Origin: Photorhabdus asymbiotica
GTDB lineage: Bacteria; Pseudomonadota; Gammaproteobacteria; Enterobacterales; Enterobacteriaceae
Reading direction: 5' to 3'
Length of the DNA stretch: 64,000 nt
NCBI RefSeq assembly: GCF_003634575.1
Contig: NZ_RBLJ01000001.1
Span: 124,001-188,000, forward strand
The notes beneath the pieces are model-generated. The model was given only the letters and a program-made list of their open reading frames with translations, was not told where the DNA came from and searched no databases. Positions within the stretch are counted from its first letter, which is position 1. The number at the start of each line of letters is the position of its first letter. Made by a program: the position numbers and the translations under genes. Below, one piece after another: positions 44,512 to 51,501 of the stretch.

Positions 44512-45111
44512 ATGTACAAACATAAAGTGAGAATGATGACTTTAGCCACCACGGTAACCGCAGCTTTATTTAATGGTGTATGGGCTCATGGTTATATTGA
44601 TAGTCCAGGAAGTCGAGCATTCCTTTGTTCTGCACAGGGAAATAAACAAAATACCGATTGCGGGTTGGTGGAATATGAGCCTCAATCTCTTGAAGCTAAG
44701 AAAGGCTTCCCGCAAGCTGGTCCAGAAGATGGTCATATTGCCAGTGCTGGTATTGGTCACTTCGGCGCGTTGGATGTTCAAACAGCAGAGCGCTGGAAGA
44801 AAATTCCCATTACTACCGGTGATATTGAGTTCAAATGGGAAATTGTAATCCAACACAAGACTTCAAGTTGGGAATATTTTATTACTAAATTAGACTGGGA
44901 CCCCAATAAGCCTTTAACCAGAGAGCAATTTAATAGTACACCTTTCTGTTTTGAGGATTACCAGGAAAAAATGCCGGGGAATAAAGTTATTAATAAATGT
45001 ACTTTGCCAGAAGGTTATCAAGGCTACCACGTTATATTAGGTGTCTGGACAGTTGCAGATACCCTGAATGCATTTTACCAAGTGATTGATACAACCATTA
45101 ACCCAGCCTGA
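44512..45111 (+). CDS. AA10 lytic polysaccharide monooxygenase (chitin-binding protein)
   Basis: A 199-residue secreted copper enzyme. The signal peptide ends in GVWA and the mature chain begins HGYIDSPGSRAFLC, with His26 as the N-terminal copper ligand. The second ligand, His115, is in VIQHKTSSWEYFITK, as in CBP21. Four cysteines give likely disulfides. It oxidatively cuts crystalline chitin and works with chitinases; a GH18 chitinase lies 17 kb away. The start is ATG 44512 because GGAGGG lies seven bases before it. It has its own terminator. Confidence 0.93.
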   Translation: MYKHKVRMMTLATTVTAALFNGVWAHGYIDSPGSRAFLCSAQGNKQNTDCGLVEYEPQSLEAKKGFPQAGPEDGHIASAGIGHFGALDVQTAERWKKIPITTGDIEFKWEIVIQHKTSSWEYFITKLDWDPNKPLTREQFNSTPFCFEDYQEKMPGNKVINKCTLPEGYQGYHVILGVWTVADTLNAFYQVIDTTINPA

Positions 45112-45142
45112 TATCCAGTATGTTATGAAATAATGATTATCG

Positions 45143-45167
45143 GGAACAGCAGGATGCTGTTCCTTTT
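45143..45167 (+). terminator. rho-independent terminator of the LPMO gene
   Basis: GGAACAGC and GCTGTTCC arms around a five-base loop, followed by TTTT, 32 bases after the stop. Confidence 0.85.
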
Positions 45168-45182
45168 AATTTTATATTTAGC

Positions 45183-45800
45183 TTAAATGATGAAAGTACG
45201 TTGTAGTAGCCAGCAGGCCGTAATAAACAGAGTAACAGCAACAACGGCCTCTATAATGCGGTGCTGCCACGGCTGCGATATGAGGGCAGATAACCTATGC
45301 GAACTATAAGCCAGGCCATAGAACCATATAGACGAAGCTGCCAGTGCGCCAGCCACGAACAAAATTCGATGACTAACTGGATAAGGTGCTGCGGTTGATC
45401 CCAAGATGACGATAGTTTCCAGCAAAGCTAAAGGATTTAGGAACGAGAGAACAAGTCCACGTTTCACCATGCCAGAAGCATTGGTATTTTGTCGCTCACC
45501 AAAGGTAATCACCACCTCACTCTTTCTCATAGACCGACGCCCTGCTTGAAGCGCCAGGAATAGAAGAAACACAATGGTGAATGACATCAAAGCCATAGTT
45601 ATTTCTCGGTTTAACGCAATAATACTTCCAACACCTAATGCACCGATGGTAATTAGGATCGCATCACAAACGACAAACACTGAGGCAAGCAGGACAACAC
45701 GGTCGTTTAACAGGCCAACCCGAAGGATCTCTATATTTTGGGGACCAATTGAAATGACCAGTCCTAAGCACAAGATAAAACCATTAATTAAGGCTAACAT
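45183..45800 (-). CDS. LysE/ArgO-family amino acid exporter
   Basis: About 205 residues with six hydrophobic helices. LINGFILCLGLVISIGPQNI at the N terminus carries the family GPQN motif, and SFLNPLALLETIVILGSTAA the NP motif. It exports basic amino acids in characterised members (arginine, lysine). ATG 45800 is chosen; it lies inside the end of the upstream aminomutase-like gene, overlapping by 17 bases, which ties the two genes together. The cargo may be the aminomutase product rather than lysine or arginine. Confidence 0.88.
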   Translation of the reverse strand: MLALINGFILCLGLVISIGPQNIEILRVGLLNDRVVLLASVFVVCDAILITIGALGVGSIIALNREITMALMSFTIVFLLFLALQAGRRSMRKSEVVITFGERQNTNASGMVKRGLVLSFLNPLALLETIVILGSTAAPYPVSHRILFVAGALAASSIWFYGLAYSSHRLSALISQPWQHRIIEAVVAVTLFITACWLLQRTFII

Positions 45801-46938
45801 AATCTTTCCAAAGCATTGTTTTGATCTCACCCGGGATGTCTAGATTTGCTGGAAAATCAGGATAATGTATTGTTTTTCCATCGCGTTCAAAAATCGCTAT
45901 CCCACGTTCAGCATCGTAATGTGTCATATCTTCTCGACGCACTCGCACTTTTCCTACTTTTGTATCCATAACAAACCGCGTGGAATTAATCCAAGATGGG
46001 CTACGCCAGTTCAGCTCATTAATGATATTCCTCAAGCGAGCTAAACTTATACTGAACAGTGCCGAAAAGTTAATTGGATCGGGGATAAAAACAGAGAGGT
46101 TTCTAATTCCAAGACAATCGAGTGTTTTAAGATGTCTTCTCAATACTTCAGGATGGTCATTTATTTGTCGAAGTATTGGAAACTGGTTGTAGCATCGTAT
46201 TCCTGTGTCTTGAATGCGTTTTATCGTCTTTCGGACCACTTCGCAAAGTTCATACGGGTGCGTTAAATGAAATACAAGACGCACTCCGGCGGATGCAAGG
46301 AGCCTTAATTTTTCATCGCTCTTAAAAACCTGCGGGAAGTAGCTAATGGTCTTTGTATGGATTCGGATCGATTTAACTTGTGCATGGGATTTTATTGCAG
46401 AAATAATGCTTTGCAATGATTCCATGGGAAGTGTCATTGGATCGCCACCGGATAGGATCACTTCTTGTATATCAGGATGCATACTAAGGTAGGAATCCAA
46501 TTCCAATATCGCCTTATCAAGCACTGTTTTTCCAGTTTCGTGTTGTTCGGAAAGAACATCTTGGCGAAAGCAATACTGACAGTGAGATACACACGTGGAA
46601 GTAGGCATAAATAGCGCCCGATTTCGGTATTTCTGGATAATATTGCCGGGAGCGTCTTCAGGCATATTTTCGCGGTCATCTACAAAATAGGCCACTTCAC
46701 CAGGAGCACACACCAATAAGCGCTCTTTTGTCGGATAAACCATCCGATGAAGTGGGCCTTCAGTGTGGCCTAATGTGGCAACTTCCTCATCAATTTTTTG
46801 CTGAAAGAACCTTGTCACCTTAATCGGCAAAAGATTATCGTAAGCATTTTGTAACCTAAATTGTTCATTAATTTTTACCTGTTGAGCTGGGCTTGTGCGT
46901 GAATGTCCAAAGTTTTTTTCGATTACCAAATTATTCAT
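45784..46938 (-). CDS. KamA-family radical SAM aminomutase
   Basis: A 384-residue radical SAM enzyme of the lysine 2,3-aminomutase family. The iron-sulfur motif is STCVSHCQYCFRQD (CxxxCxxC), followed by QEVILSGGDPMTLP and the PLP/SAM region IRIHTKTISYFPQVF. The C-terminal part (NSTRFVMDTKVGKVRVRRED) differs from clostridial lysine aminomutase, so the substrate may not be lysine. Such enzymes shift the amino group from alpha to beta position. GGAGG lies eight bases before ATG 46938. It is coupled to the LysE-type exporter downstream and preceded by a strong RNA hairpin. Confidence 0.85.
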   Translation of the reverse strand: MNNLVIEKNFGHSRTSPAQQVKINEQFRLQNAYDNLLPIKVTRFFQQKIDEEVATLGHTEGPLHRMVYPTKERLLVCAPGEVAYFVDDRENMPEDAPGNIIQKYRNRALFMPTSTCVSHCQYCFRQDVLSEQHETGKTVLDKAILELDSYLSMHPDIQEVILSGGDPMTLPMESLQSIISAIKSHAQVKSIRIHTKTISYFPQVFKSDEKLRLLASAGVRLVFHLTHPYELCEVVRKTIKRIQDTGIRCYNQFPILRQINDHPEVLRRHLKTLDCLGIRNLSVFIPDPINFSALFSISLARLRNIINELNWRSPSWINSTRFVMDTKVGKVRVRREDMTHYDAERGIAIFERDGKTIHYPDFPANLDIPGEIKTMLWKDYVSLN

Positions 46939-46953
46939 AATATTGACCTCCGA

Positions 46954-47006
46954 AGAAACATCGGTACAGCGGCCTACCCCGCGGGCGGGTTACCGCGATT
47001 CTTTCT
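46954..47006 (-). promoter_or_regulatory. structured leader hairpin before the aminomutase gene
   Basis: Read on either strand, AGAAA (46954) pairs with TTTCT (47002), ATCGGTA (46960) pairs with TACC-GC-GAT (46991), and ACCCCGC (46976) pairs with GCGGGT (46985). This makes one nested hairpin of 18 base pairs with small bulges, unusually GC-rich for this genome. It ends three bases before the ribosome site on the minus strand. It could be a translational control element or ligand-binding leader; no known riboswitch class was recognised. Confidence 0.55.
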
Positions 47007-47134
47007 AAGCATAAGACAATCAATGTCGTTACACTATTGGAAAGACTATTTATGTGATACGGATATTCAATTAGTTTTGTTTAGCTTTTTTTATGAACAG
47101 GCGAGTTTGATGTTTATGTTTTTTGTTTTATACT

Positions 47135-47157
47135 AAAAAGTATGTTGTAACTAAAGG
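47135..47157 (+). other. Ter replication terminator site
   Basis: The core GTATGTTGTAACTAAAG is identical to the E. coli TerB core, with A-rich 5' bases. It lies 11 bases upstream of the tus start, as TerB does in E. coli, so Tus binding would also repress tus. The conserved G at site position 6 is on the left, so by the E. coli rule forks entering from the left should be stopped. Confidence 0.92.
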
Positions 47158-47167
47158 CGTTACTTAG

Positions 47168-48094
47168 ATGAATAAATACTTATCAATTGAAAATTTGAAT
47201 AGTTGCTTTCAAAAACAAGAAAGCAAATTGAAACAATTGAATGAACTCCTTCACCATTATTCTTTACTGGCTGCCCATGTATTTGTTCTGCCAAATGTGG
47301 AAAAAGGCAGTGAACATGATCCAATAACAGAAATAACGGTTAATAAAATAACAGGTAATGAAGCATTAGATTTAGGTTTAAACCATTATCTGAAGTTATT
47401 TATCCATCACAATAATCAAAATATCAGCAGTAAAGCGGCAGTTCGCCTTCCCGGTGTATTATGTTTTTCTGTAAATCAACTACAATATCACTCTGCTTTA
47501 TCTTTGATTGAAGAAATTAATAAACTAAAAGCGGAACTTGAACATATCGTAACCATTCAATCAGGTGTGAATAAAGAACAGAGGTTTGAGTTTGTGCATA
47601 ATCAATTACATGGGTTGATTACACTAAACGCCTACAGAACCATCACTCCCCTGCTTAATCCTGATTCCGTTCATTTTGGTTGGGCAAATAAAAACATCAT
47701 CAATAAAGTTACAAAAGATCAAATTCTGCAACGTTTGGAGAAAAGTTATCACTCTGGGCGTGCGGTTTCCCCTTATTCCCGAGAACAATGGGCAGAATTA
47801 GTTGCCAGAGAAATCACCGACATAAAAAAATTGTCCGACGATGTAGTTTTAAAAATAAAACGCCCAGTAAAAGTGCAACCTATTGCACGAGTCTGGTATA
47901 CCGATCAACAAAAGCAAGTGCAATATGCTTGTCCTCTGCCAATAATTGCATTTTATGTTAACTATGGCGATAACAAACCAAAGATAGGTGAACTTAGTGG
48001 TTACAATGCTAATGCAATAGTGCATCGTCATAAACCCAAAGCTAAACCACTGGAACTGATTATTCCCAGACTGCATTTATATCGTGAAATTTAA
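47168..48094 (+). CDS. tus: Tus, replication terminus site-binding protein
   Basis: A 308-residue protein close to E. coli Tus (309). Shared stretches include SSKAAVRLPGVLCFSV, GLITLNAYRTITPLL, HFGWANKNII, LKIKRPVKVQPIARVWYT and LIIPRLHLY at the C terminus. It binds Ter sites and blocks the replisome from one side. The Ter site overlaps its promoter, predicting autoregulation. It marks this region as the replication terminus. A perfect hairpin follows the stop. Confidence 0.95.
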   Translation: MNKYLSIENLNSCFQKQESKLKQLNELLHHYSLLAAHVFVLPNVEKGSEHDPITEITVNKITGNEALDLGLNHYLKLFIHHNNQNISSKAAVRLPGVLCFSVNQLQYHSALSLIEEINKLKAELEHIVTIQSGVNKEQRFEFVHNQLHGLITLNAYRTITPLLNPDSVHFGWANKNIINKVTKDQILQRLEKSYHSGRAVSPYSREQWAELVAREITDIKKLSDDVVLKIKRPVKVQPIARVWYTDQQKQVQYACPLPIIAFYVNYGDNKPKIGELSGYNANAIVHRHKPKAKPLELIIPRLHLYREI

Positions 48095-48115
48095 ATGAAA
48101 ATCAGCCAACAATAA

Positions 48116-48142
48116 TTGCAGGACAAGAGAATTGTCCTGCAA
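48116..48142 (+). terminator. hairpin after tus
   Basis: TTGCAGGACAA and TTGTCCTGCAA form a perfect 11-base stem with a five-base loop, 22 bases after the tus stop. There is no T run, but the stem is strong. Confidence 0.75.
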
Positions 48143-48228
48143 GAAGACCGAGTGTTTAACAGAACAAATTATGATGCAAAAATAATTTCTTCAGAAAAAC
48201 CTACCCTAGAAATTAATTCACAAATATT

Positions 48229-48354
48229 TATACTCTATGGATTTCAAGATGCATCGCGACGGCAAGGGAGCGAATCCCCAGGAGCATAGATAACTATGTG
48301 ACTGGGGTGAGTGAGTGCAGCCAACAAAGAGGCAACTTGAAAGATAACGGGTAT
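48229..48354 (+). repeat. ERIC element, subtype A, forward
   Basis: TATACTCTATGGATTTCAAG to ACGGGTATA, with GAATCCCCAGGAGCATAG and GTGAGTGCAGCCAACAAAG. It lies between convergent tus and the VOC gene. Confidence 0.95.
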
Positions 48355-48374
48355 AGAGAGAATACACAATCTTC

Positions 48375-48746
48375 TTAATCCAAGGGGCATACCCGAATAA
48401 TATGACCGTCGGGATCTTCAACAAGGAAAGTACGACCAAAAACTTCAGTGTAAGGTTCTTGCACAATCTTGATATCGGGGTTCTTCTGCCATGCTGCAAA
48501 AAGGCGATCTACATCTTCGCTGGATGGCAACATAATACCGATCTCAGAGAACCGCGGAACGGCAACATCTGGCTTTGTTCCCCCCGACCAAATGGCAAAC
48601 AATGCTTCGCCGTCCGCAGAAAATGCCACATAACGGGGACTGGAAAACACCGGCTCAGCATTGAAAAGTGTCTGGTAAAAAGCCGTCGAACGTTCAATAT
48701 CAGATACGTAGACAAGTTGAAGGTTAGGTTTAGAGGATATTGTCAT
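48375..48746 (-). CDS. VOC-superfamily (glyoxalase/bleomycin-resistance-like) protein
   Basis: A 123-residue protein with two beta-alpha-beta-beta-beta repeats: LQLVYVSDIERSTAFYQTLF at the start and EVFGRTFLVEDPDGHIIRVC at the end, typical of vicinal oxygen chelate proteins. The metal ligands are only partly present (a histidine in DPDGH), so it may be a binding or resistance protein rather than glyoxalase. Function not assigned. Monocistronic, flanked by ERIC sequences on both sides. Confidence 0.8.
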   Translation of the reverse strand: MTISSKPNLQLVYVSDIERSTAFYQTLFNAEPVFSSPRYVAFSADGEALFAIWSGGTKPDVAVPRFSEIGIMLPSSEDVDRLFAAWQKNPDIKIVQEPYTEVFGRTFLVEDPDGHIIRVCPLD

Positions 48747-48796
48747 TATGTAATTCTCATGTAAGTTTGAATTATCTAAGAGAGTAAAAATAAATT

Positions 48797-48870
48797 GTCA
48801 TAGAGTTTGCTATGCTCCCGGGGATTGGCTTCCTTGCCGCCGCGCTGCAACTTGAAATCTATTGGGTATA
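48797..48870 (-). repeat. partial ERIC element, subtype B, reverse
   Basis: Starts inside the element at GTCATAGAG and runs through GCTCCCGGGGATTG and GCGCTGCAACTTGAAATC to TATTGGGTATA. The left half is missing. Confidence 0.88.
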
Positions 48871-48882
48871 AATCGACTCTAA

Positions 48883-49476
48883 TTAACGTGATCTTTGATT
48901 AAGATTCCAGTATTCGAGTGTATGGGGTGCGCTAATGCCAAAGATATCGCAAATTTTTATTATCATATAATCAAAATCATTTTTACTACCAACAAAGACA
49001 TCAGGGAATTCTTTTAGGATTTTATTTGTTTTATCAAACTCCATTTCTGTTGCTTCTGTTTTAAAAAACATTTGCTTATAAGATGGCTCAATAATATTGA
49101 TTTGATCTTTGCTCAAAACAAAATAGTGCTCTTTAGATGGGTTGACTTTTTCATAATATTTATCGTCAATATATTTCAATACTTCGTCGGAACATTCTCC
49201 ACAATACCCCTTTCTACTTTCGAGGAGGATTTTCCGCTCATATGGGTTTTGCTGGTAATAATCAAACCCGAACATTTCATTGTTTTTTATAATGATATCA
49301 TTTAATCGAGCTTCTACTTTATTGTTCAGCATTTCTGCTGTGTCATTATCACTTCCGTAGGAGGTATGCATGTCTACTCTCCGGGGAAGTGAACCTTCAC
49401 TGCTACTGATTTTGGCTGAGATATATTGATAATTCGATACTGGCCCTAACATGTAGTTTATCCTTCTTGGATTCAA
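48883..49476 (-). CDS. hypothetical protein, possible papain-like effector
   Basis: A 197-residue soluble protein with no signal peptide, not firmly recognised. RKGYCGECSDEVLKYI places Cys92/Cys95 at the start of a helix. A histidine follows at 117 (KEHYFVL), then INIIEPSYKQMF. The order Cys, His, acidic residue, and the phrase resembling 'IDPTxxQF', recall papain-fold toxins and bacterial effectors of the Tox-PL kind. The N-terminal 30 residues are Ser-rich. It is AT-rich and isolated beside an ERIC fragment. Cysteine-protease or deamidase activity is a hypothesis only. Confidence 0.4.
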   Translation of the reverse strand: MNPRRINYMLGPVSNYQYISAKISSSEGSLPRRVDMHTSYGSDNDTAEMLNNKVEARLNDIIIKNNEMFGFDYYQQNPYERKILLESRKGYCGECSDEVLKYIDDKYYEKVNPSKEHYFVLSKDQINIIEPSYKQMFFKTEATEMEFDKTNKILKEFPDVFVGSKNDFDYMIIKICDIFGISAPHTLEYWNLNQRSR

Positions 49477-49716
49477 AAAATAGTAAGTGGATTATAATTC
49501 ACAGCCAAAATTCAGTATACTAAAAAGGAGTATGAGTTTTTCAGAATAAAGCCCTATACCGGGGAATACGAAACTACTACATCAACTTCTTCATTTTAAG
49601 GCAAATCAGACTGTATGTATATACAGTCATTATAATTTATCCTCAAATCACTTGTTATTTGACCTAATCAGGTCATCTGTCTATTATAAAATTGACAAAT
49701 GACTAACGAGGTGCTT

Positions 49717-50166
49717 ATGCAAGTTTTTACACCAAGCCATAAAGTCCAAAGTCCTTCCCCACTTTGGCGAACAGTGGGTTTCCCTTCAAGCAGCGGGCCA
49801 CATTTGAATGCGGTATTAAACGAAGGGCTACCAGTAACGATAGTTGAGAAAATACAAAATTGGTCCACATTCGGTAAAGGAGATATCCTGCGGATTGCTG
49901 GTATTCAAATACGCAGCTATTCAAGACGCCGTTCAGGCAAAGGTAAATTCACGGCTGATGAAAGTCAGCGGATTGCCCGATTCGTTCGTGTAATGGATTA
50001 CGCTGTGGATCTATTTAACGGTGACAAAGATAAAGCAACTCAGTGGATGAAGCGCCCAATCCGAGGTTTAGGATACGTAACACCTGAATCAATGCTTGAT
50101 ACAGAAAGTGGAGCGTTAGATGTCATGAATCTCATAGGAAGAATTGAGCACGGGATTGTATCGTGA
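49717..50166 (+). CDS. Xre/MbcA/ParS-type antitoxin (DUF2384)
   Basis: About 149 residues. The N-terminal part is an Xre-like helix-turn-helix region (IVEKIQNWSTFGKGDILRIA), and the C-terminal part is the DUF2384 domain (FTADESQRIARFVRVMDYAV, NGDKDKATQWMKRPIRGLGY). The start ATG 49717 is preferred because GAGGTG is six bases upstream; an ATG at 49699 has no ribosome site. It overlaps the RES toxin gene by four bases. It blocks the toxin's NAD-binding site and represses the operon. A homologous Photorhabdus module has been studied. Confidence 0.9.
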   Translation: MQVFTPSHKVQSPSPLWRTVGFPSSSGPHLNAVLNEGLPVTIVEKIQNWSTFGKGDILRIAGIQIRSYSRRRSGKGKFTADESQRIARFVRVMDYAVDLFNGDKDKATQWMKRPIRGLGYVTPESMLDTESGALDVMNLIGRIEHGIVS

Positions 50167-50642
50167 TCCTATACCGACTTACCCGTTCAAAGTATGTCGA
50201 ATCAGCATGGAGCGGTACTGGGGCAAAACTGTATGGTGGCCGCTGGCATAATATAGGAAGACCAGCGGTCTATGTTGCCACTTCTATTTCTCTTGCTGTG
50301 CTGGAAGTACTTGTCCATGTAGGAGACGATGAGCTTCTCGCTGATTTTTCGCTGTTAAGTATCGATATCCCCGAAAACCAAATTGATATTTTAAACCTTG
50401 ATACATTACCGCCTGATTGGAATGATCCCATACCTCCTGCTTGCACTATGGAAATAGGCAGTGAATGGTTCGAAGTTAGTCATTCCATTGGTCTGATGGT
50501 TCCCTCTGCCATCGTCCCTTATGAAAATAACGTCATGTTGAACCCCATGGCGAAAGATTTTCATCAGTATATCAATACAGTTAAACACCTTGATTTCGGC
50601 ATTGATTCCCGATTGGTAAAGACAAAAAATAATCTGAGATAG
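50163..50642 (+). CDS. RES-domain toxin
   Basis: A 159-residue RES-domain protein. The conserved arginine is in AKLYGGRWHNIGRPAVYVAT, the glutamate in AVLEVLVHVG, and the serine in the C-terminal half (ALVPYENN-like segment reads AIVPYENNVMLNP). RES toxins break down or transfer NAD+ and stop growth. It is second in the module, coupled by an ATGA-type overlap with the antitoxin. The gene is full length and followed by a fumC-like terminator copy. Confidence 0.9.
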   Translation: MILYRLTRSKYVESAWSGTGAKLYGGRWHNIGRPAVYVATSISLAVLEVLVHVGDDELLADFSLLSIDIPENQIDILNLDTLPPDWNDPIPPACTMEIGSEWFEVSHSIGLMVPSAIVPYENNVMLNPMAKDFHQYINTVKHLDFGIDSRLVKTKNNLR

Positions 50643-50698
50643 TAAAACAAAAAACCGGAGCACCTGTCTCCAGTTAGTTTTTCATGGTTAAAGCAGCA
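50641..50698 (-). repeat. direct repeat, copy 1 of the fumC terminator
   Basis: 58 bases matching 51443-51500 with three mismatches. It contains a hairpin (CCGGAG with CTCCAG) that on the minus strand is followed by TTTTTTG, so it works as a terminator for higBA, and possibly also for the converging RES gene. Confidence 0.85.
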
Positions 50699-50767
50699 TG
50701 CAAAAAGGGGTAGCTGCGATAACTGCCAACAAATGCAAGGCTGGCGTAGCCCCGCATTTACTATTGT

Positions 50768-51082
50768 TTAATACTTTGAAGTGACCTGCGACATTTCTTC
50801 CTGCTCGCCATATAAAACAATCCCAGACGTGTCGATTTGATTTTCCAACTGACGCAGGTCATAAGCGCTCTGGAGACGCAGCCAAAACTCAGGTGTACTT
50901 CCCAGCGCTGCGGCAATACGAATTGCCAATGGTGGAGTTAACGCAGTTTTACCGGCAAGAAAACGCGATACCGTAGCGGGTGTTACTCCAATATTGAGTG
51001 CAAAGCGACGACCACTAACACCCATGTCCTCTAAATCTCTGGCTATAATCTCTCCAGGATGGGAAATTTTAAATTGTCTCAT
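50768..51082 (-). CDS. higA: HigA-family antitoxin
   Basis: A 104-residue Xre protein: [20 protein letters not shown], the helix-turn-helix [20 protein letters not shown], and [16 protein letters not shown], the classic HigA signature. It neutralises HigB and represses the operon. It follows higB with a TAATG stop-start overlap. Toxin-first order is normal for this family. Confidence 0.93.
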   Translation of the reverse strand: MRQFKISHPGEIIARDLEDMGVSGRRFALNIGVTPATVSRFLAGKTALTPPLAIRIAAALGSTPEFWLRLQSAYDLRQLENQIDTSGIVLYGEQEEMSQVTSKY

Positions 51083-51360
51083 TAGTGATAATCCTCATAA
51101 TTCAAAATGTAAGCATCACCGTTAATGAACTGAAAAGTAATGCGCCAGTTAGCCCGGACAGTAATAGACCAGTAACCTTCGCGATCTCCTTTCAACGGGT
51201 GAAGTTTATAGATTTGACGGTTTAACTCACCTATTTCATTTGCCGCATCAATAGCCTGTAAACGGTCGTTAATCCTCTCGGCATCCTGCGCCAGTACACC
51301 AGAAGTAATCCCTTTTTCAAAAAGTTGCTTCAACCCTTTGTGCTTGAATGATTTAATCAT
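51082..51360 (-). CDS. higB: HigB-family mRNA interferase toxin
   Basis: A 92-residue RelE-fold toxin: [32 protein letters not shown], then [20 protein letters not shown] with the catalytic-site arginines, and ending ILNYEDYH. It cuts mRNA on the ribosome. The in-frame upstream extension is not used: ATG 51360 matches the family start. The promoter region to the right has a TATTACATGGTGTGTAATA palindrome-like segment. Confidence 0.93.
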   Translation of the reverse strand: MIKSFKHKGLKQLFEKGITSGVLAQDAERINDRLQAIDAANEIGELNRQIYKLHPLKGDREGYWSITVRANWRITFQFINGDAYILNYEDYH

Positions 51361-51442
51361 CGTCCTATCCGTATTACATGGTGTGTAATAGCATACGACA
51401 ATGTTACACGTCATACAATAGTCACAATAAGTCAATTATCGC

Positions 51443-51500
51443 AGTAAAACAAAAAACCGGAGCGCCAGTCTCCGGTTAGTTTTTCATGGTTAAAGCAGCA
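51443..51500 (-). repeat. direct repeat, copy 2 (native fumC terminator)
   Basis: CCGGAG pairs with CTCCGG, and on the minus strand a T run follows. It begins one base after the fumC stop codon, so this copy is the native terminator of fumC. A second copy lies 802 bases away beyond higBA. Confidence 0.9.
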
Positions 51501-51501
51501 A

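Noticed and set aside
46954-47006. Known riboswitch class (lysine, guanidine, yybP-ykoY) for the aminomutase leader
   Set aside because: None of the conserved core motifs I could recall is present; kept only as an unassigned structured leader.
48375-48746. True glyoxalase I
   Set aside because: Length and fold fit the VOC superfamily, but the full set of metal ligands of glyoxalase I is not evident, so only the superfamily is claimed.
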